From Acidimicrobiia bacterium (GTDB taxonomy: Bacteria; Actinomycetota; Acidimicrobiia; Acidimicrobiales; CATQHL01): 55,093 bases of DNA. The position numbers and the translations under genes were made by a program. Below, in pieces: positions 36,959-45,765 of the stretch. The stretch's first letter is position 1. Each line of letters starts with the position of its first letter. The notes beneath the pieces were generated by a model, which ran no database searches, was not told where the DNA came from, and saw only the letters and a list, made by a program, of their open reading frames with translations. Location of the stretch: positions 1 to 55,093 of the forward strand of contig JAGWAL010000012.1 of the NCBI GenBank assembly GCA_021296415.1, read 5' to 3'.

Positions 36959-37737
36959 GTTCGACCGTCGTCCGCATCATCCCCTGTCTCGACGTCGACG
37001 CGGGCCGGGTGGTCAAGGGTGTGGAATTCGTGGATCTGCGAGACGCCGGCGATCCGGTGGAGCTGGCCGCCCGCTATGACGCCGAGGGAGCCGACGAGCT
37101 GGTCTTCCTGGACATCACAGCCTCCTCCGACGCCCGCGACGTGATGCTCGAGGTGGCGCGGCGCACGGCCGAGGAGGTGTTCATCCCGTTCACCGTGGGC
37201 GGCGGCATCCGCAGCACCGGCGACGCCCGCCGCCTCCTGCGAGCCGGCTCCGACAAGGTCTCGGTCAACACCGCCGCGGTGGCGCGCCCAGCGCTGATCT
37301 CGGAGATCGCCGAAGAGTTCGGCACGCAGTGCGTGGTCGTCGCGATCGACGCACGGTTGGATGCGTCGGGCCGGTTCGAGGTGGTCACCCATGGCGGGCG
37401 GCGGCCGACCGCACTCGACGCCGTGGAATGGGCGGCACGCGCCGAGAGTCTCGGTGCCGGCGAGATCCTCCTCACCTCCATGGACCGTGACGGCACGAAG
37501 GAGGGTTTCGATCTGCCGCTCACCGCCGCCGTCAGCGCTGCCGTCAACGTGCCCGTCATCGCCTCGGGCGGTGTGGGATCGCTGGAGCACCTGGCCGAGG
37601 GCGTCGGCGCCGGGGCGGACGCCGTGCTGGCGGCGTCCATCTTCCACTTCGGCGAGTACAGCATCGCCGAGGCCAAGACGGCGCTCTCCGCAGCCGGTGT
37701 CCGGGTCCGGCCCGTCAAGGCCGCCGCGGACGGGTAG
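36955..37737 (+). CDS. hisF: Imidazole glycerol phosphate synthase, cyclase subunit
   Basis: The cyclase half of IGP synthase, 260 residues. [19 protein letters not shown] starts the barrel. [45 protein letters not shown] (second catalytic Asp) and [11 protein letters not shown] follow. GTG 36955 overlaps the hisA stop. All substrate-binding loops look normal. Confidence 0.96.
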   Translation: MSSTVVRIIPCLDVDAGRVVKGVEFVDLRDAGDPVELAARYDAEGADELVFLDITASSDARDVMLEVARRTAEEVFIPFTVGGGIRSTGDARRLLRAGSDKVSVNTAAVARPALISEIAEEFGTQCVVVAIDARLDASGRFEVVTHGGRRPTALDAVEWAARAESLGAGEILLTSMDRDGTKEGFDLPLTAAVSAAVNVPVIASGGVGSLEHLAEGVGAGADAVLAASIFHFGEYSIAEAKTALSAAGVRVRPVKAAADG

Positions 37738-37746
37738 CGTCGCGGC

Positions 37747-38118
37747 GTGTCGACTTCGGAGAACTCCCGGCCCTCTCTCGGCGCGGCGACACCGGCCCCC
37801 GACGACAAGCTCCCGGTCAAGATGCTCAACGACCGGATCATGGTGCGGATCGGCCCGGCCGAGGGCGAGCGCCGCTCGTCGGGCGGCATCCTCATCCCCG
37901 CGACCGCGCAGGTGGGCAAGCGTCTCACCTGGGCGGAGGTCGTTGCCGTCGGCCCCAACGTGCGATCCATGGAGCCGGGCGACAGGGTGCTCTTCAACCC
38001 CGAGGATCGCTACGAGGTGGAGGTCAGGGGCGTCGACTACATCATCCTGCGGGAGCGTGACGTGCACGCCGTGGCCGCCCAACGGCTCGAGGAGGGGAGC
38101 ACCGGCCTCTACCTCTGA
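37747..38118 (+). CDS. GroES-like co-chaperonin (Cpn10), orphan
   Basis: A 123-residue protein with a Cpn10 fold: LNDRIMVRIGPAEGERRSSGGILIP, a mobile-loop-like segment, WAEVVAVGPN, EPGDRVLFNP and YEVEVRGVDYIILRERDVHAV. A 25-residue acidic N-terminal extension and a C-terminal EEGSTGLYL tail are additions to the normal 95-100 residues. No groEL is near; it lies between hisF and hisI in the same direction. It may be a second GroES or a protein that adopted the fold for another role. Confidence 0.83.
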   Translation: MSTSENSRPSLGAATPAPDDKLPVKMLNDRIMVRIGPAEGERRSSGGILIPATAQVGKRLTWAEVVAVGPNVRSMEPGDRVLFNPEDRYEVEVRGVDYIILRERDVHAVAAQRLEEGSTGLYL

Positions 38119-38158
38119 GAGTCGCGGCGTCCGCGGGAGGCGCCCCTAGCATGAACGG

Positions 38159-38512
38159 ATGACCGTCGCCACGCCCATCACGCCCGCACCGGGCGCCCTC
38201 GAGTCGGTCGTCTTCAATGCCGACGGTCTGGTTCCCGCCATCGTGCAGGACCACGACACGGGCGCCGTGCTGATGCTTGCCTGGATGGACGACGAGGCTC
38301 TGCGACGCACCCTCGCCACCGGGAGGACCTGGTTCTGGAGCCGTTCCCGCCGGGAGTACTGGTGCAAGGGTGAGACCTCCGGCGACCGGCAGTACGTCCG
38401 CGAGGCGTACTACGACTGCGATGGCGACACCCTGCTGATCAAGGTGATCCAGGAGGGCCGCGGCGCCTGCCACACGGGTGAGCGCTCGTGTTTCTTCACC
38501 TCTTTCGGCTGA
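38159..38512 (+). CDS. hisI: Phosphoribosyl-AMP cyclohydrolase
   Basis: A 117-residue zinc enzyme for the third histidine step. [46 protein letters not shown] and [12 protein letters not shown] supply the metal-binding aspartates and cysteines. It is monofunctional; the HisE part is not fused and hisE is not in the window. The stop is 8 bases before trpE. Confidence 0.95.
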   Translation: MTVATPITPAPGALESVVFNADGLVPAIVQDHDTGAVLMLAWMDDEALRRTLATGRTWFWSRSRREYWCKGETSGDRQYVREAYYDCDGDTLLIKVIQEGRGACHTGERSCFFTSFG

Positions 38513-38519
38513 GGGCGCC

Positions 38520-40028
38520 GTGAGCGCCCGACCCGGCAGGGAGGAGTTCGGCCGCCTGGCGGTCGGCCATCGCGTGGTGCCGGTCTGGCGGGAACTCCTG
38601 GCCGACTTGATCACACCGGTGGCGGCGTTCTCGCGGATCGTGGGCGACGAACCGGGGTTCCTGCTGGAGTCGACCGAACGCGGCAACCGCTGGAGTCGCT
38701 TCTCGTTCATGGGGTGTCGCCCGCGGGCCAGGATCGTGGCGAAGGGCCGCCGGCTCGAGATCAGCGGCGACGACCTCGGCCCGGTGCCCACCGAGGCAGG
38801 CGTGCTGGCGGCGCTCGAGGTGATCCTGGAGCGCTTCAAGTCCCCCGCCATGGAGGGGCTGCCGCCCCTGCATTCCGGCCTCGTCGGCTACATCGGCTAC
38901 GACATCGTGCGCGAGGTGGAGCACCTTCCGAGCGCACCGCTCGACGATCTGGGGATGCCCGACGCGGTGCTGGACGTGATCGGGCGGCTGGTGGCGTTCG
39001 ATCACTGGCGCCAGCGGGTCCTCCTGATCCACAACGTGATCCTCCCGCCCGAACCGTCGGAGGCCTTCCTGGACGACGCCTACGAGCGAGCGCTCGCATC
39101 GCTCGACGAGCTGGCCCGCGCCGGGGCCCGGCCCCAGCCCGAGCCGCTGCTGGCACCGCCGGGCGACAACGACCCGTTGCCCGAGATCACATCGACTTGC
39201 ACCCGCGACGAGTACTGCGCGGCGGTCCGCGCCGCCAAGGAGCACATCCTCGAGGGCGACATCTTCCAAGTGGTGCTGTCCGAGCGCTTCGATTTCGACC
39301 TGCAGGCCGAGCCCTTCCAGCTGTACCGATCGCTCCGGCAGGTCAACCCCAGCCCGTACATGTACTTCCTGCGCCAGCCGGAGGTCACCCTGGTGGGGAG
39401 TTCACCCGAGCCGATGGTGCAGTTGCGCGACGGGAGGGTGACCTCGCGCCCCATCGCCGGCACCCGGCCGCGCGGTGCCGATGAGCGGGAGGACCGTCGG
39501 CTCGCCGGCGAGCTCGCCGAGCATCCCAAGGAGCTGGCGGAGCATCTGATGCTGCTGGACCTGGCGCGGAACGACGTCGGCAGGGTGGTGCGGCCCGGCA
39601 CGCTGCGCACCGAGGAGCAGATGACACTCGAGTACTACAGCCACGTCATGCATCTCACCTCGCAGGTCGCCGGCGAGTTGGCCGAGGGGCACGGCCCCGT
39701 GGACGTGTTGCGGGCGACCCTGCCCGCCGGGACCGTCTCCGGAGCTCCCAAGGTGCGCGCCATGGAGATCATCGACGATCTTGAGACGACCCGGCGCGGG
39801 CCCTATGCAGGTGTCGTGGGCTACCTGGACTTCTCCGGCAATCTCGACACGGCCATCACCATCCGCACTGTTGCCGTGCGCGACGGCCGCGCCCACCTGC
39901 AGGCCGGCGCGGGCATCGTCGCCGACAGCGTTCCGGAGGAGGAGGAGTTGGAATGCCGGGCCAAGGCGCGGGCACTGCTGGCGGCAGTGCACGCTGCGCG
40001 GGCCATGACCCGCGACGCCGGCGGGTGA
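38520..40028 (+). CDS. trpE: Anthranilate synthase component I
   Basis: A chorismate-using enzyme of 502 residues. LLESTERGNRWSRFSFMG is the tryptophan-feedback site region. YMYFLRQPEVTLVGSSPEP, RPIAGTRPRGADEREDRRL, LMLLDLARNDVGRVV and LPAGTVSGAPKVRAMEIID are the catalytic core. Component II (trpG) is not encoded in the window, so it must lie elsewhere. GTG 38520 is chosen after the hisI stop. Feedback inhibition by tryptophan is expected from the intact LLES element. Confidence 0.95.
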   Translation: MSARPGREEFGRLAVGHRVVPVWRELLADLITPVAAFSRIVGDEPGFLLESTERGNRWSRFSFMGCRPRARIVAKGRRLEISGDDLGPVPTEAGVLAALEVILERFKSPAMEGLPPLHSGLVGYIGYDIVREVEHLPSAPLDDLGMPDAVLDVIGRLVAFDHWRQRVLLIHNVILPPEPSEAFLDDAYERALASLDELARAGARPQPEPLLAPPGDNDPLPEITSTCTRDEYCAAVRAAKEHILEGDIFQVVLSERFDFDLQAEPFQLYRSLRQVNPSPYMYFLRQPEVTLVGSSPEPMVQLRDGRVTSRPIAGTRPRGADEREDRRLAGELAEHPKELAEHLMLLDLARNDVGRVVRPGTLRTEEQMTLEYYSHVMHLTSQVAGELAEGHGPVDVLRATLPAGTVSGAPKVRAMEIIDDLETTRRGPYAGVVGYLDFSGNLDTAITIRTVAVRDGRAHLQAGAGIVADSVPEEEELECRAKARALLAAVHAARAMTRDAGG

Positions 40029-40038
40029 GCACGGCGCC

Positions 40039-41004
40039 GTGAGAGTCTCCGAGCGCTACCTCGAGGACTACCGGGCGTTGCGTCACGGCGCGGGAGCGGT
40101 GGTGACCGGTCGCGACGTGCTGGAGGTGCGGGGGGAGGACGCGGCGGGCTTCCTGCAGGGCCAGCTCAGCCAGGACGTCGACGCGCTGGCACCCGGTGAC
40201 GTCGTTCTCTCCCTGCTGCTGCAGCCCGACGGCAAGCTGCAGTGCCTCCTGCGAATCAGCCGAGCCGGCCCGGATCGGTTCCTCTGCGACCTCGCGGCCG
40301 GCGAGGGCGAGGCGGCCCTGGCACGGCTCGAGCGCTTCAAGCTCCGCGTGGCGGCGGACATGGAACTGCGGCGGCTCAGCATGGTCGCCGTGCGGGGTCC
40401 GGAGGCCCCGGCGCTGCCGCGGCTCGGCGCCGGCTCTGCCGCGAGCGCTGCGACCGGCGACTCCCATGGCGGCAACGGCGATCCCGGGAGCGCCATCGTG
40501 GCGGCGCCGGTGCGGTGGGGGAGCCTGCCGGGCTGGGATCTGGTGGCCGGCGAGGTGACGCCGCCGCCGGGGGTGCTTCTCTGCGACCCCGCGGCACTCG
40601 AGGCGGTGCGTATCGAATCGGGCGTCCCCGCAGCGGGCTGTGAGCTGACGGCGGGCCTCATACCCGCGGAGGCGGGCATCGTGGCCGAGACGGTGAGCTT
40701 CACGAAGGGGTGCTTCGTGGGTCAGGAACTGGTCGCCCGGATCGATAGCCGGGGAGGCAATACGCCGCGGCGGCTGCGCGGCGTCGTGCTCCCCGATGCC
40801 GAGGCGCCTCCCACCGGCACGCCACTGGTGGACCTCGACGGCAAGGCGCTGGGGCGCATCACCAGCAGCGCCTTCTCGCCGACCTTCGGTACGGCGGTGG
40901 CCCTGGCGTACGTCCACCGTCGTGCCGACCCTCCGGCGCCCGCGCACCTCGGCGAGTCGGGCGGGCCGGCCTGCGAGATCCGGCCGCTCCCGCTTGTGCC
41001 GTGA
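40039..41004 (+). CDS. YgfZ/GcvT-like folate-binding protein
   Basis: A 321-residue tetrahydrofolate-binding protein of the YgfZ/IBA57 group, needed for some iron-sulfur enzymes. FLQGQLSQDVDALAPGD in the N-terminus and the signature KGCFVGQELVARIDSRGG (essential Cys) in the C-terminal part are clear. It is embedded between trpE and trpC with a 4-base overlap to trpC, though it has no known step in tryptophan synthesis. GTG 40039 starts it. Confidence 0.88.
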   Translation: MRVSERYLEDYRALRHGAGAVVTGRDVLEVRGEDAAGFLQGQLSQDVDALAPGDVVLSLLLQPDGKLQCLLRISRAGPDRFLCDLAAGEGEAALARLERFKLRVAADMELRRLSMVAVRGPEAPALPRLGAGSAASAATGDSHGGNGDPGSAIVAAPVRWGSLPGWDLVAGEVTPPPGVLLCDPAALEAVRIESGVPAAGCELTAGLIPAEAGIVAETVSFTKGCFVGQELVARIDSRGGNTPRRLRGVVLPDAEAPPTGTPLVDLDGKALGRITSSAFSPTFGTAVALAYVHRRADPPAPAHLGESGGPACEIRPLPLVP

Positions 41005-41792
41005 CCACCTACCTCGACGCGATCGTCCGGCACCATCGCCGGCGAGCGGCGGCGGACGCTCGTCCCCTGGCCGACCTCTTGCGGCAGGTGGCGGACCTGC
41101 CGGCGCCGCGGGGCATGGCGGCCGGCCTGGTGAGCGCGCCCGGGGTGTCCATCATCGCCGAGGTGAAGCGTCGCTCACCGTCGGCCGGCGATCTCTGGGC
41201 CGATCTGGATCCGGCGGCGCTGGCCTCCGCCTATCGCAACGGCGGGGCGGCCGCCTTGTCCGTGCTGACCGACGAGGCGTACTTCGGCGGTTCGGCGGAC
41301 GACCTGCGGGCCGCGCGGCTGGCCGCAGAGCTCCCCGTGCTGCGCAAGGACTTCACCGTCTGCCCCGCCGACGTCTGCGATGCGCGCCTCATGGGCGCCG
41401 ACGCGGTGCTGCTGATCGCCGCCGCCCTGGACGACCACGAGCTGCGGGACTTCGCGGCGCTGGCCGTCGAACTCGGCCTCGACCCGCTCGTGGAGGTGCA
41501 CGACGACGCCGAGAGCGAGCGGGCCGCCGCCCTTGGGGCGCGGTTCATCGGCGTGAACCAGCGCGACCTGCAGACCTTCGCCGTCGACCGTTCCGCGGCG
41601 GTGCGCCTCGCCGATCGGCTCCCGACCGATGCCGTGACCGTGGCCGAGTCCGGTATCCGCTCCGGCGCGGAGGTCGTGGCGGTGCGGGACGCCGGCTACG
41701 ACGCCGTGCTCGTGGGCCAGTCGGTCGTCGCTGCCGGAGGTCTCGCCGCGGCGGGCCGGGCGGTCGCCGACCTCGTGGCAGCCGGCCGGTAG
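41001..41792 (+). CDS. trpC: Indole-3-glycerol phosphate synthase
   Basis: A TIM barrel of 263 residues that closes the indole ring. SIIAEVKRRSPSAGDL has the catalytic lysine, SVLTDEAYFGGS, LPVLRKDFTV, EVHDDAESERA, IGVNQRDLQTF and VAESGI follow. GTG 41001 shares bases with the ygfZ stop. It is not fused to TrpF. Confidence 0.95.
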   Translation: MTTYLDAIVRHHRRRAAADARPLADLLRQVADLPAPRGMAAGLVSAPGVSIIAEVKRRSPSAGDLWADLDPAALASAYRNGGAAALSVLTDEAYFGGSADDLRAARLAAELPVLRKDFTVCPADVCDARLMGADAVLLIAAALDDHELRDFAALAVELGLDPLVEVHDDAESERAAALGARFIGVNQRDLQTFAVDRSAAVRLADRLPTDAVTVAESGIRSGAEVVAVRDAGYDAVLVGQSVVAAGGLAAAGRAVADLVAAGR

Positions 41793-41802
41793 GGTCGCGG
41801 GC

Positions 41803-42465
41803 GTGTTCGTCAAGATCTGCGGTATCACGAGCGAGGAGGACGGCCTGCTGGCAGTGGCGATGGGAGCCGACGCGGTCGGATTCCTGTTCGCACCCTCCCC
41901 CCGCCGGGTTTCGCCGACGAGGGCCGGCGAGATCTCGCGCCGGCTGCCACCGGAGATCCTGACCGTCGGCGTGTTCCGCAACGAGGATCCCCGCGCCGTG
42001 GTGGACATCGCCAACCGGGCCCGGCTGCGGGCCGTGCAGCTGCACGGCCACGAATCCCCCGCGGAGACCCGCCGCGTGCGCGAGCAGGTGGGAACGGTCA
42101 TCAAGGCCTTCCGCGCCGGCTCGGCGGAGTTGGAGCAGGCGCGTGACTACGGCGCGGACATCGTCCTGGTCGACGCCGACCAGCCGGGCTCGGGGAGGAT
42201 TTTCGACTGGGCACTCGCCGAGCGGGCCGCCGGCGCGCTCCCGGTCATGGTGGCCGGGGGTCTCAACCCCGAGAACGTGGCTGCGGCGATCGCCAAGACG
42301 CGTCCCTGGGGCGTCGACGTCTCCACGGGAGTGGAATCCTCGCCGGGGCGGAAAGATCCGCGCCTCGTGCGCGACTTCGTCACCGCGGCGCGCGCCCCCG
42401 GCGGCGGCGCGCCGCCCCCGGACTCCGTCAGCGGCGAGCTCTACGACTGGCAGGCGGAGTCCTGA
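41803..42465 (+). CDS. trpF: Phosphoribosylanthranilate isomerase
   Basis: A TIM barrel of 220 residues. [18 protein letters not shown] carries the catalytic Cys. [45 protein letters not shown] (catalytic Asp) and [10 protein letters not shown] follow, with [15 protein letters not shown] near the end. GTG 41803. The separate trpF fits with a monofunctional HisA upstream. Confidence 0.95.
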   Translation: MFVKICGITSEEDGLLAVAMGADAVGFLFAPSPRRVSPTRAGEISRRLPPEILTVGVFRNEDPRAVVDIANRARLRAVQLHGHESPAETRRVREQVGTVIKAFRAGSAELEQARDYGADIVLVDADQPGSGRIFDWALAERAAGALPVMVAGGLNPENVAAAIAKTRPWGVDVSTGVESSPGRKDPRLVRDFVTAARAPGGGAPPPDSVSGELYDWQAES

Positions 42466-42499
42466 CGGGTGCCACCGGCTTGGTGACAGGAGATCTCTC

Positions 42500-43654
42500 A
42501 TGGCCATGACCGACCCCACGCCGGAGGGTCGTTTCGGCGAGTTCGGCGGCTGCTACGTGCCCGAAACGCTGGTGCCGGCCTGCCAGGAACTCGACCGGTC
42601 GTTCCGCTCCGCCTGGGCCGACGCCGCCTTTCGCGACCGCTTGGAGAGCCTGCTGCGCGACTACGCCGGCCGGCCGTCGCCGCTGAGCGACTGCATCCGG
42701 CTCTCGGCAGAGTTGGGTCTGCGGCTCCTGTTGAAGCGGGAGGACCTCAACCACACCGGTTCGCACAAGATCAACAACGTGCTGGGGCAGGCGCTGCTGG
42801 CTCAACGGATGGGAAAGGCCCGGCTCGTGGCCGAGACGGGAGCCGGCCAGCACGGTGTCGCCACCGCCACTGCCGCAGCGCTGCTGGGCATGGAGTGCAC
42901 CGTCTACATGGGCGAGGTCGACGTGGCTCGGCAGGAGTTGAACGTGTTCCGCATGCGGCTCCTGGGCGCCGAGGTCCATGCGGTGGCGACGGGCAGCCGA
43001 ACACTCAAGGACGCCATCAACGAGGCCCTGCGCGACTGGGTGGCAACCGTCGAGCGAACCCACTACTGCCTGGGCTCGGTCATGGGCCCCCATCCCTATC
43101 CCTGGATGGTGCGCGAATTCCACCGGGTGATCGGCGACGAGGCCCGCCGCCAGTGCGCGGCGCGGCTCGGGGGAGATCCCGACGTCGTCGTGGCTTGCGT
43201 CGGCGGCGGCTCCAACGCGGCCGGTATCTTCAGCGGATTCACCGATGGCGAGGCCGAACTCGTCGGCGTCGAGCCTGCGGGCGGCGCGGCCGTCGGGAGG
43301 GGGATCCCCGGGGTCGTGCACGGCTCTCTCTCCTACCTCATGCAGGACGAGTTCGGGCAGGTCCTGGAGGCGGCGTCGATCTCGGCCGGGTTGGACTACC
43401 CCGGCGTCGGGCCGGAACACGCCCACCTGGCCCGCACCGGTCGCGCCCGCTACGAGAGCGTTACCGACGACGAGGTGCTCGCCGCGTTCGAGCTGCTGTC
43501 GCGAACCGAAGGCATCATTCCCGCCCTCGAACCCGCCCACGGGCTGGCCTGGATAAGCCGCGAGCGCCGGGCGCTGGCCGGACGCACGGTCCTGCTGAAC
43601 CTCTCGGGCCGGGGGGACAAGGACGTCGATCTGGTCATGGGACTGCAGGCGTGA
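42500..43654 (+). CDS. trpB: Tryptophan synthase beta chain
   Basis: A PLP enzyme of 384 residues that joins indole and serine. [33 protein letters not shown] (PLP lysine), [31 protein letters not shown] and [15 protein letters not shown] are all standard. AGGAG stands before ATG 42500. It belongs to the common TrpB1 type that pairs with TrpA. Confidence 0.97.
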   Translation: MAMTDPTPEGRFGEFGGCYVPETLVPACQELDRSFRSAWADAAFRDRLESLLRDYAGRPSPLSDCIRLSAELGLRLLLKREDLNHTGSHKINNVLGQALLAQRMGKARLVAETGAGQHGVATATAAALLGMECTVYMGEVDVARQELNVFRMRLLGAEVHAVATGSRTLKDAINEALRDWVATVERTHYCLGSVMGPHPYPWMVREFHRVIGDEARRQCAARLGGDPDVVVACVGGGSNAAGIFSGFTDGEAELVGVEPAGGAAVGRGIPGVVHGSLSYLMQDEFGQVLEAASISAGLDYPGVGPEHAHLARTGRARYESVTDDEVLAAFELLSRTEGIIPALEPAHGLAWISRERRALAGRTVLLNLSGRGDKDVDLVMGLQA

Positions 43655-44448
43655 CCAGCCGCAGCCCGGGCCGCCTGGAGGCCGCACTGCGGGCCGCGCG
43701 CGACGCCGGGCGCAAGTCACTCGTCCCCTACATCACCGGTGGCCTCGACGGCTGGCGGCCCGCGGTCGAGGCCGCCGCCGCGGCCGGAGCCGACGGCGTG
43801 GAGATCGGCATCCCGTTCTCCGACCCGGTCATGGACGGTCCCACGATCCAGGCCGCCGGCGACCGGGCGCTCGCCGCGGGGGCAACTCCGGCCGGCATCC
43901 TGGCCGCCGCCGCCGAGTTGGACGTCGGCGTGCCGCTGGTGGTGATGACCTACTACAACATCGCCCACCACATGGGCCATCGGCGGTTCGCCCGCTCGCT
44001 GGCGGAGACCGGGTTCGCCGGCGCCATCCTGGCCGACCTGCCGCTGGAGGAGAGCGCGCCCTGGACCGCCGCCGCCGACGAGGCCGGGATCGAGACGGTG
44101 CTCCTGGCCGCGCCGACCGCCTCGGCCGAGCGCCTGGCGGCCGTGTGCGCCCGCGCCCGGGGCTTCGTCTATGCCGTCGGCCTGCTCGGCGTGACGGGGG
44201 AGCGGGACACCCTGGCGGCCAGCGCCACCGTGATCGCCGGCCGGCTCAAGGCGGTCACCGATCTGCCGGTGCTGGTGGGGGTGGGAGTGTCGACGCCGCG
44301 CCAGGCGACGGAGGCGACGACGGTCGCCGACGGGGTGGTCGTCGGCTCGGCCGTCGTGCGAAGGCTGCTGGACGGACACGGGCCCGAGGGCGTCGGGGAG
44401 GTCGTCGGCGATCTGCGCCGTGCCCTGGACCGCCACGCATCCCGGTGA
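43651..44448 (+). CDS. trpA: Tryptophan synthase alpha chain
   Basis: The indole-producing TIM barrel, 265 residues. [30 protein letters not shown] (catalytic Glu), [12 protein letters not shown] (catalytic Asp), [14 protein letters not shown] and [13 protein letters not shown] are visible. GTG 43651 overlaps the trpB stop. Its own stop overlaps the next gene. Confidence 0.95.
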   Translation: MTSRSPGRLEAALRAARDAGRKSLVPYITGGLDGWRPAVEAAAAAGADGVEIGIPFSDPVMDGPTIQAAGDRALAAGATPAGILAAAAELDVGVPLVVMTYYNIAHHMGHRRFARSLAETGFAGAILADLPLEESAPWTAAADEAGIETVLLAAPTASAERLAAVCARARGFVYAVGLLGVTGERDTLAASATVIAGRLKAVTDLPVLVGVGVSTPRQATEATTVADGVVVGSAVVRRLLDGHGPEGVGEVVGDLRRALDRHASR

Positions 44449-45737
44449 GATGCCGGCCGATACCGGCCGCGGCCCGCGGGCACGGGGCCGTGGCTGCCGT
44501 CACGGTGCTCGCGGTGCTGGCGGCGGCCTGCGGAGGAACCGAGGCGCCCGCGGCTGCTTCGCCAGCTCCGACGACCACGACCCTGTTCATACCGGAGGCG
44601 CCGGAGACCGACGTGCCACCGCCGAATGCGAATGGCGACATCCCGCCCGGTCGGGCGCCCCTGGCGGACAGCAGCGGGCGCGAGTCGGTGCCCTCCGCGC
44701 TCGTGGACCGCTTCTGGCCCGGCTTCGCCGCGCTCATCCCTCCCGAGCAGATCCGCTCGGGCGGCCCGCCGCCCGACGGCATCCCCGCCCTCGACGAGCC
44801 GGTCTTGGCCCCCACCGACGAGATCGACTTCCTGGCCGACAGCGAGGCCGTCCTGTCCCTCGAGATCAACGGCGACGCGCGCGCCTACCCGCTGCAGATC
44901 ATGACCTGGCACGAGTTGGTCAACGACACCGTGGGCGGCGTGCCGGTGACCATCTCGTACTGCCCGCTGTGCAACTCCTCGGTTGCCTACGACCGCAATG
45001 CCGCCGGGCGGGTGCTCGACTTCGGCACCTCCGGGATGCTGTACCAGTCGTCGCTGGTCATGTACGACCGGCAGACCCAGTCGCTGTGGACCCACTTCGA
45101 CGGTCTCGCCGTGATAGGGGAACTGATCGGCACCCAACTGGACTTCTGGCCGATGGCCGTGGTGTCCTGGGAAGCCTGGCGTGACGCGCATCCCGACGGG
45201 ATGGTCCTGACGCAGGAGACCGGCTATTTCCGGACCTATGGGCGAAACCCCTATGTCGGCTACGAGACCAGCGAGCGGCTGCTCAGCCCCGCCTTCCAAT
45301 CCACCGACATCGACGAGCGCCTGCCCGCCAAGGAGCGGGTCGTGGGTATCCGCAGCGCCGGCGATGCGGTCGCCGTGCGGCACGCGCACCTCGAGGAGGC
45401 GGGCGTCGTGGAGGTGGATCTCGCAGGCGTGCCGCTCGTCGCCTGGAACCTCCCGGGAGCCAGTTCCGCGATCGATGCGCCGGAGCTGTCCAACGGGATC
45501 GACGTGGGCTCCAGCGGCGTCTTCGAACGCCGACTCGAGGGGCGGCTGCTGAGTTTCAGCCGCGCCGGCGACGGGTTCCGCGACGCCGAGACCGGCTCGG
45601 TCTGGAACCTCTTCGGCGAGGCCACCGCCGGCGAGCTGGCAGGCAGCCGGCTGCGCCCGCGGGAGTTCGTGGACACCTTCTGGTTCGCCTGGGGCACCTT
45701 CGAGCCCACCAGCAGCATCGTCCCGCCGCTGGGTTAG
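44445..45737 (+). CDS. DUF3179 lipoprotein
   Basis: A 430-residue exported protein. From GTG 44445 a short hydrophobic signal ends in LAVLAAACGG, a lipobox with the acylated cysteine near residue 29. A Thr/Pro-rich linker follows, then DUF3179: EINGDARAYPLQIMTWHELVND, VTISYCPLCNSSVAYDR (CPLC), FGTSGMLYQSSLVMYDRQT and ESLWTHFDG-like text. The biochemical role of DUF3179 is unknown; the CPLC and His residues suggest metal or redox chemistry outside the membrane. It is the last gene of the his/trp run by overlap only. Confidence 0.87.
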   Translation: MRCRPIPAAARGHGAVAAVTVLAVLAAACGGTEAPAAASPAPTTTTLFIPEAPETDVPPPNANGDIPPGRAPLADSSGRESVPSALVDRFWPGFAALIPPEQIRSGGPPPDGIPALDEPVLAPTDEIDFLADSEAVLSLEINGDARAYPLQIMTWHELVNDTVGGVPVTISYCPLCNSSVAYDRNAAGRVLDFGTSGMLYQSSLVMYDRQTQSLWTHFDGLAVIGELIGTQLDFWPMAVVSWEAWRDAHPDGMVLTQETGYFRTYGRNPYVGYETSERLLSPAFQSTDIDERLPAKERVVGIRSAGDAVAVRHAHLEEAGVVEVDLAGVPLVAWNLPGASSAIDAPELSNGIDVGSSGVFERRLEGRLLSFSRAGDGFRDAETGSVWNLFGEATAGELAGSRLRPREFVDTFWFAWGTFEPTSSIVPPLG

Positions 45738-45765
45738 CCGTTCGCCGGGCCAGCCGTTCGCTGCG

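Noticed and set aside
38119-38520. Leader-peptide attenuator for the trp genes before trpE
   Set aside because: The spacer before trpE is only 7 bases, and no Trp-rich short peptide or alternative hairpins are visible near hisI.
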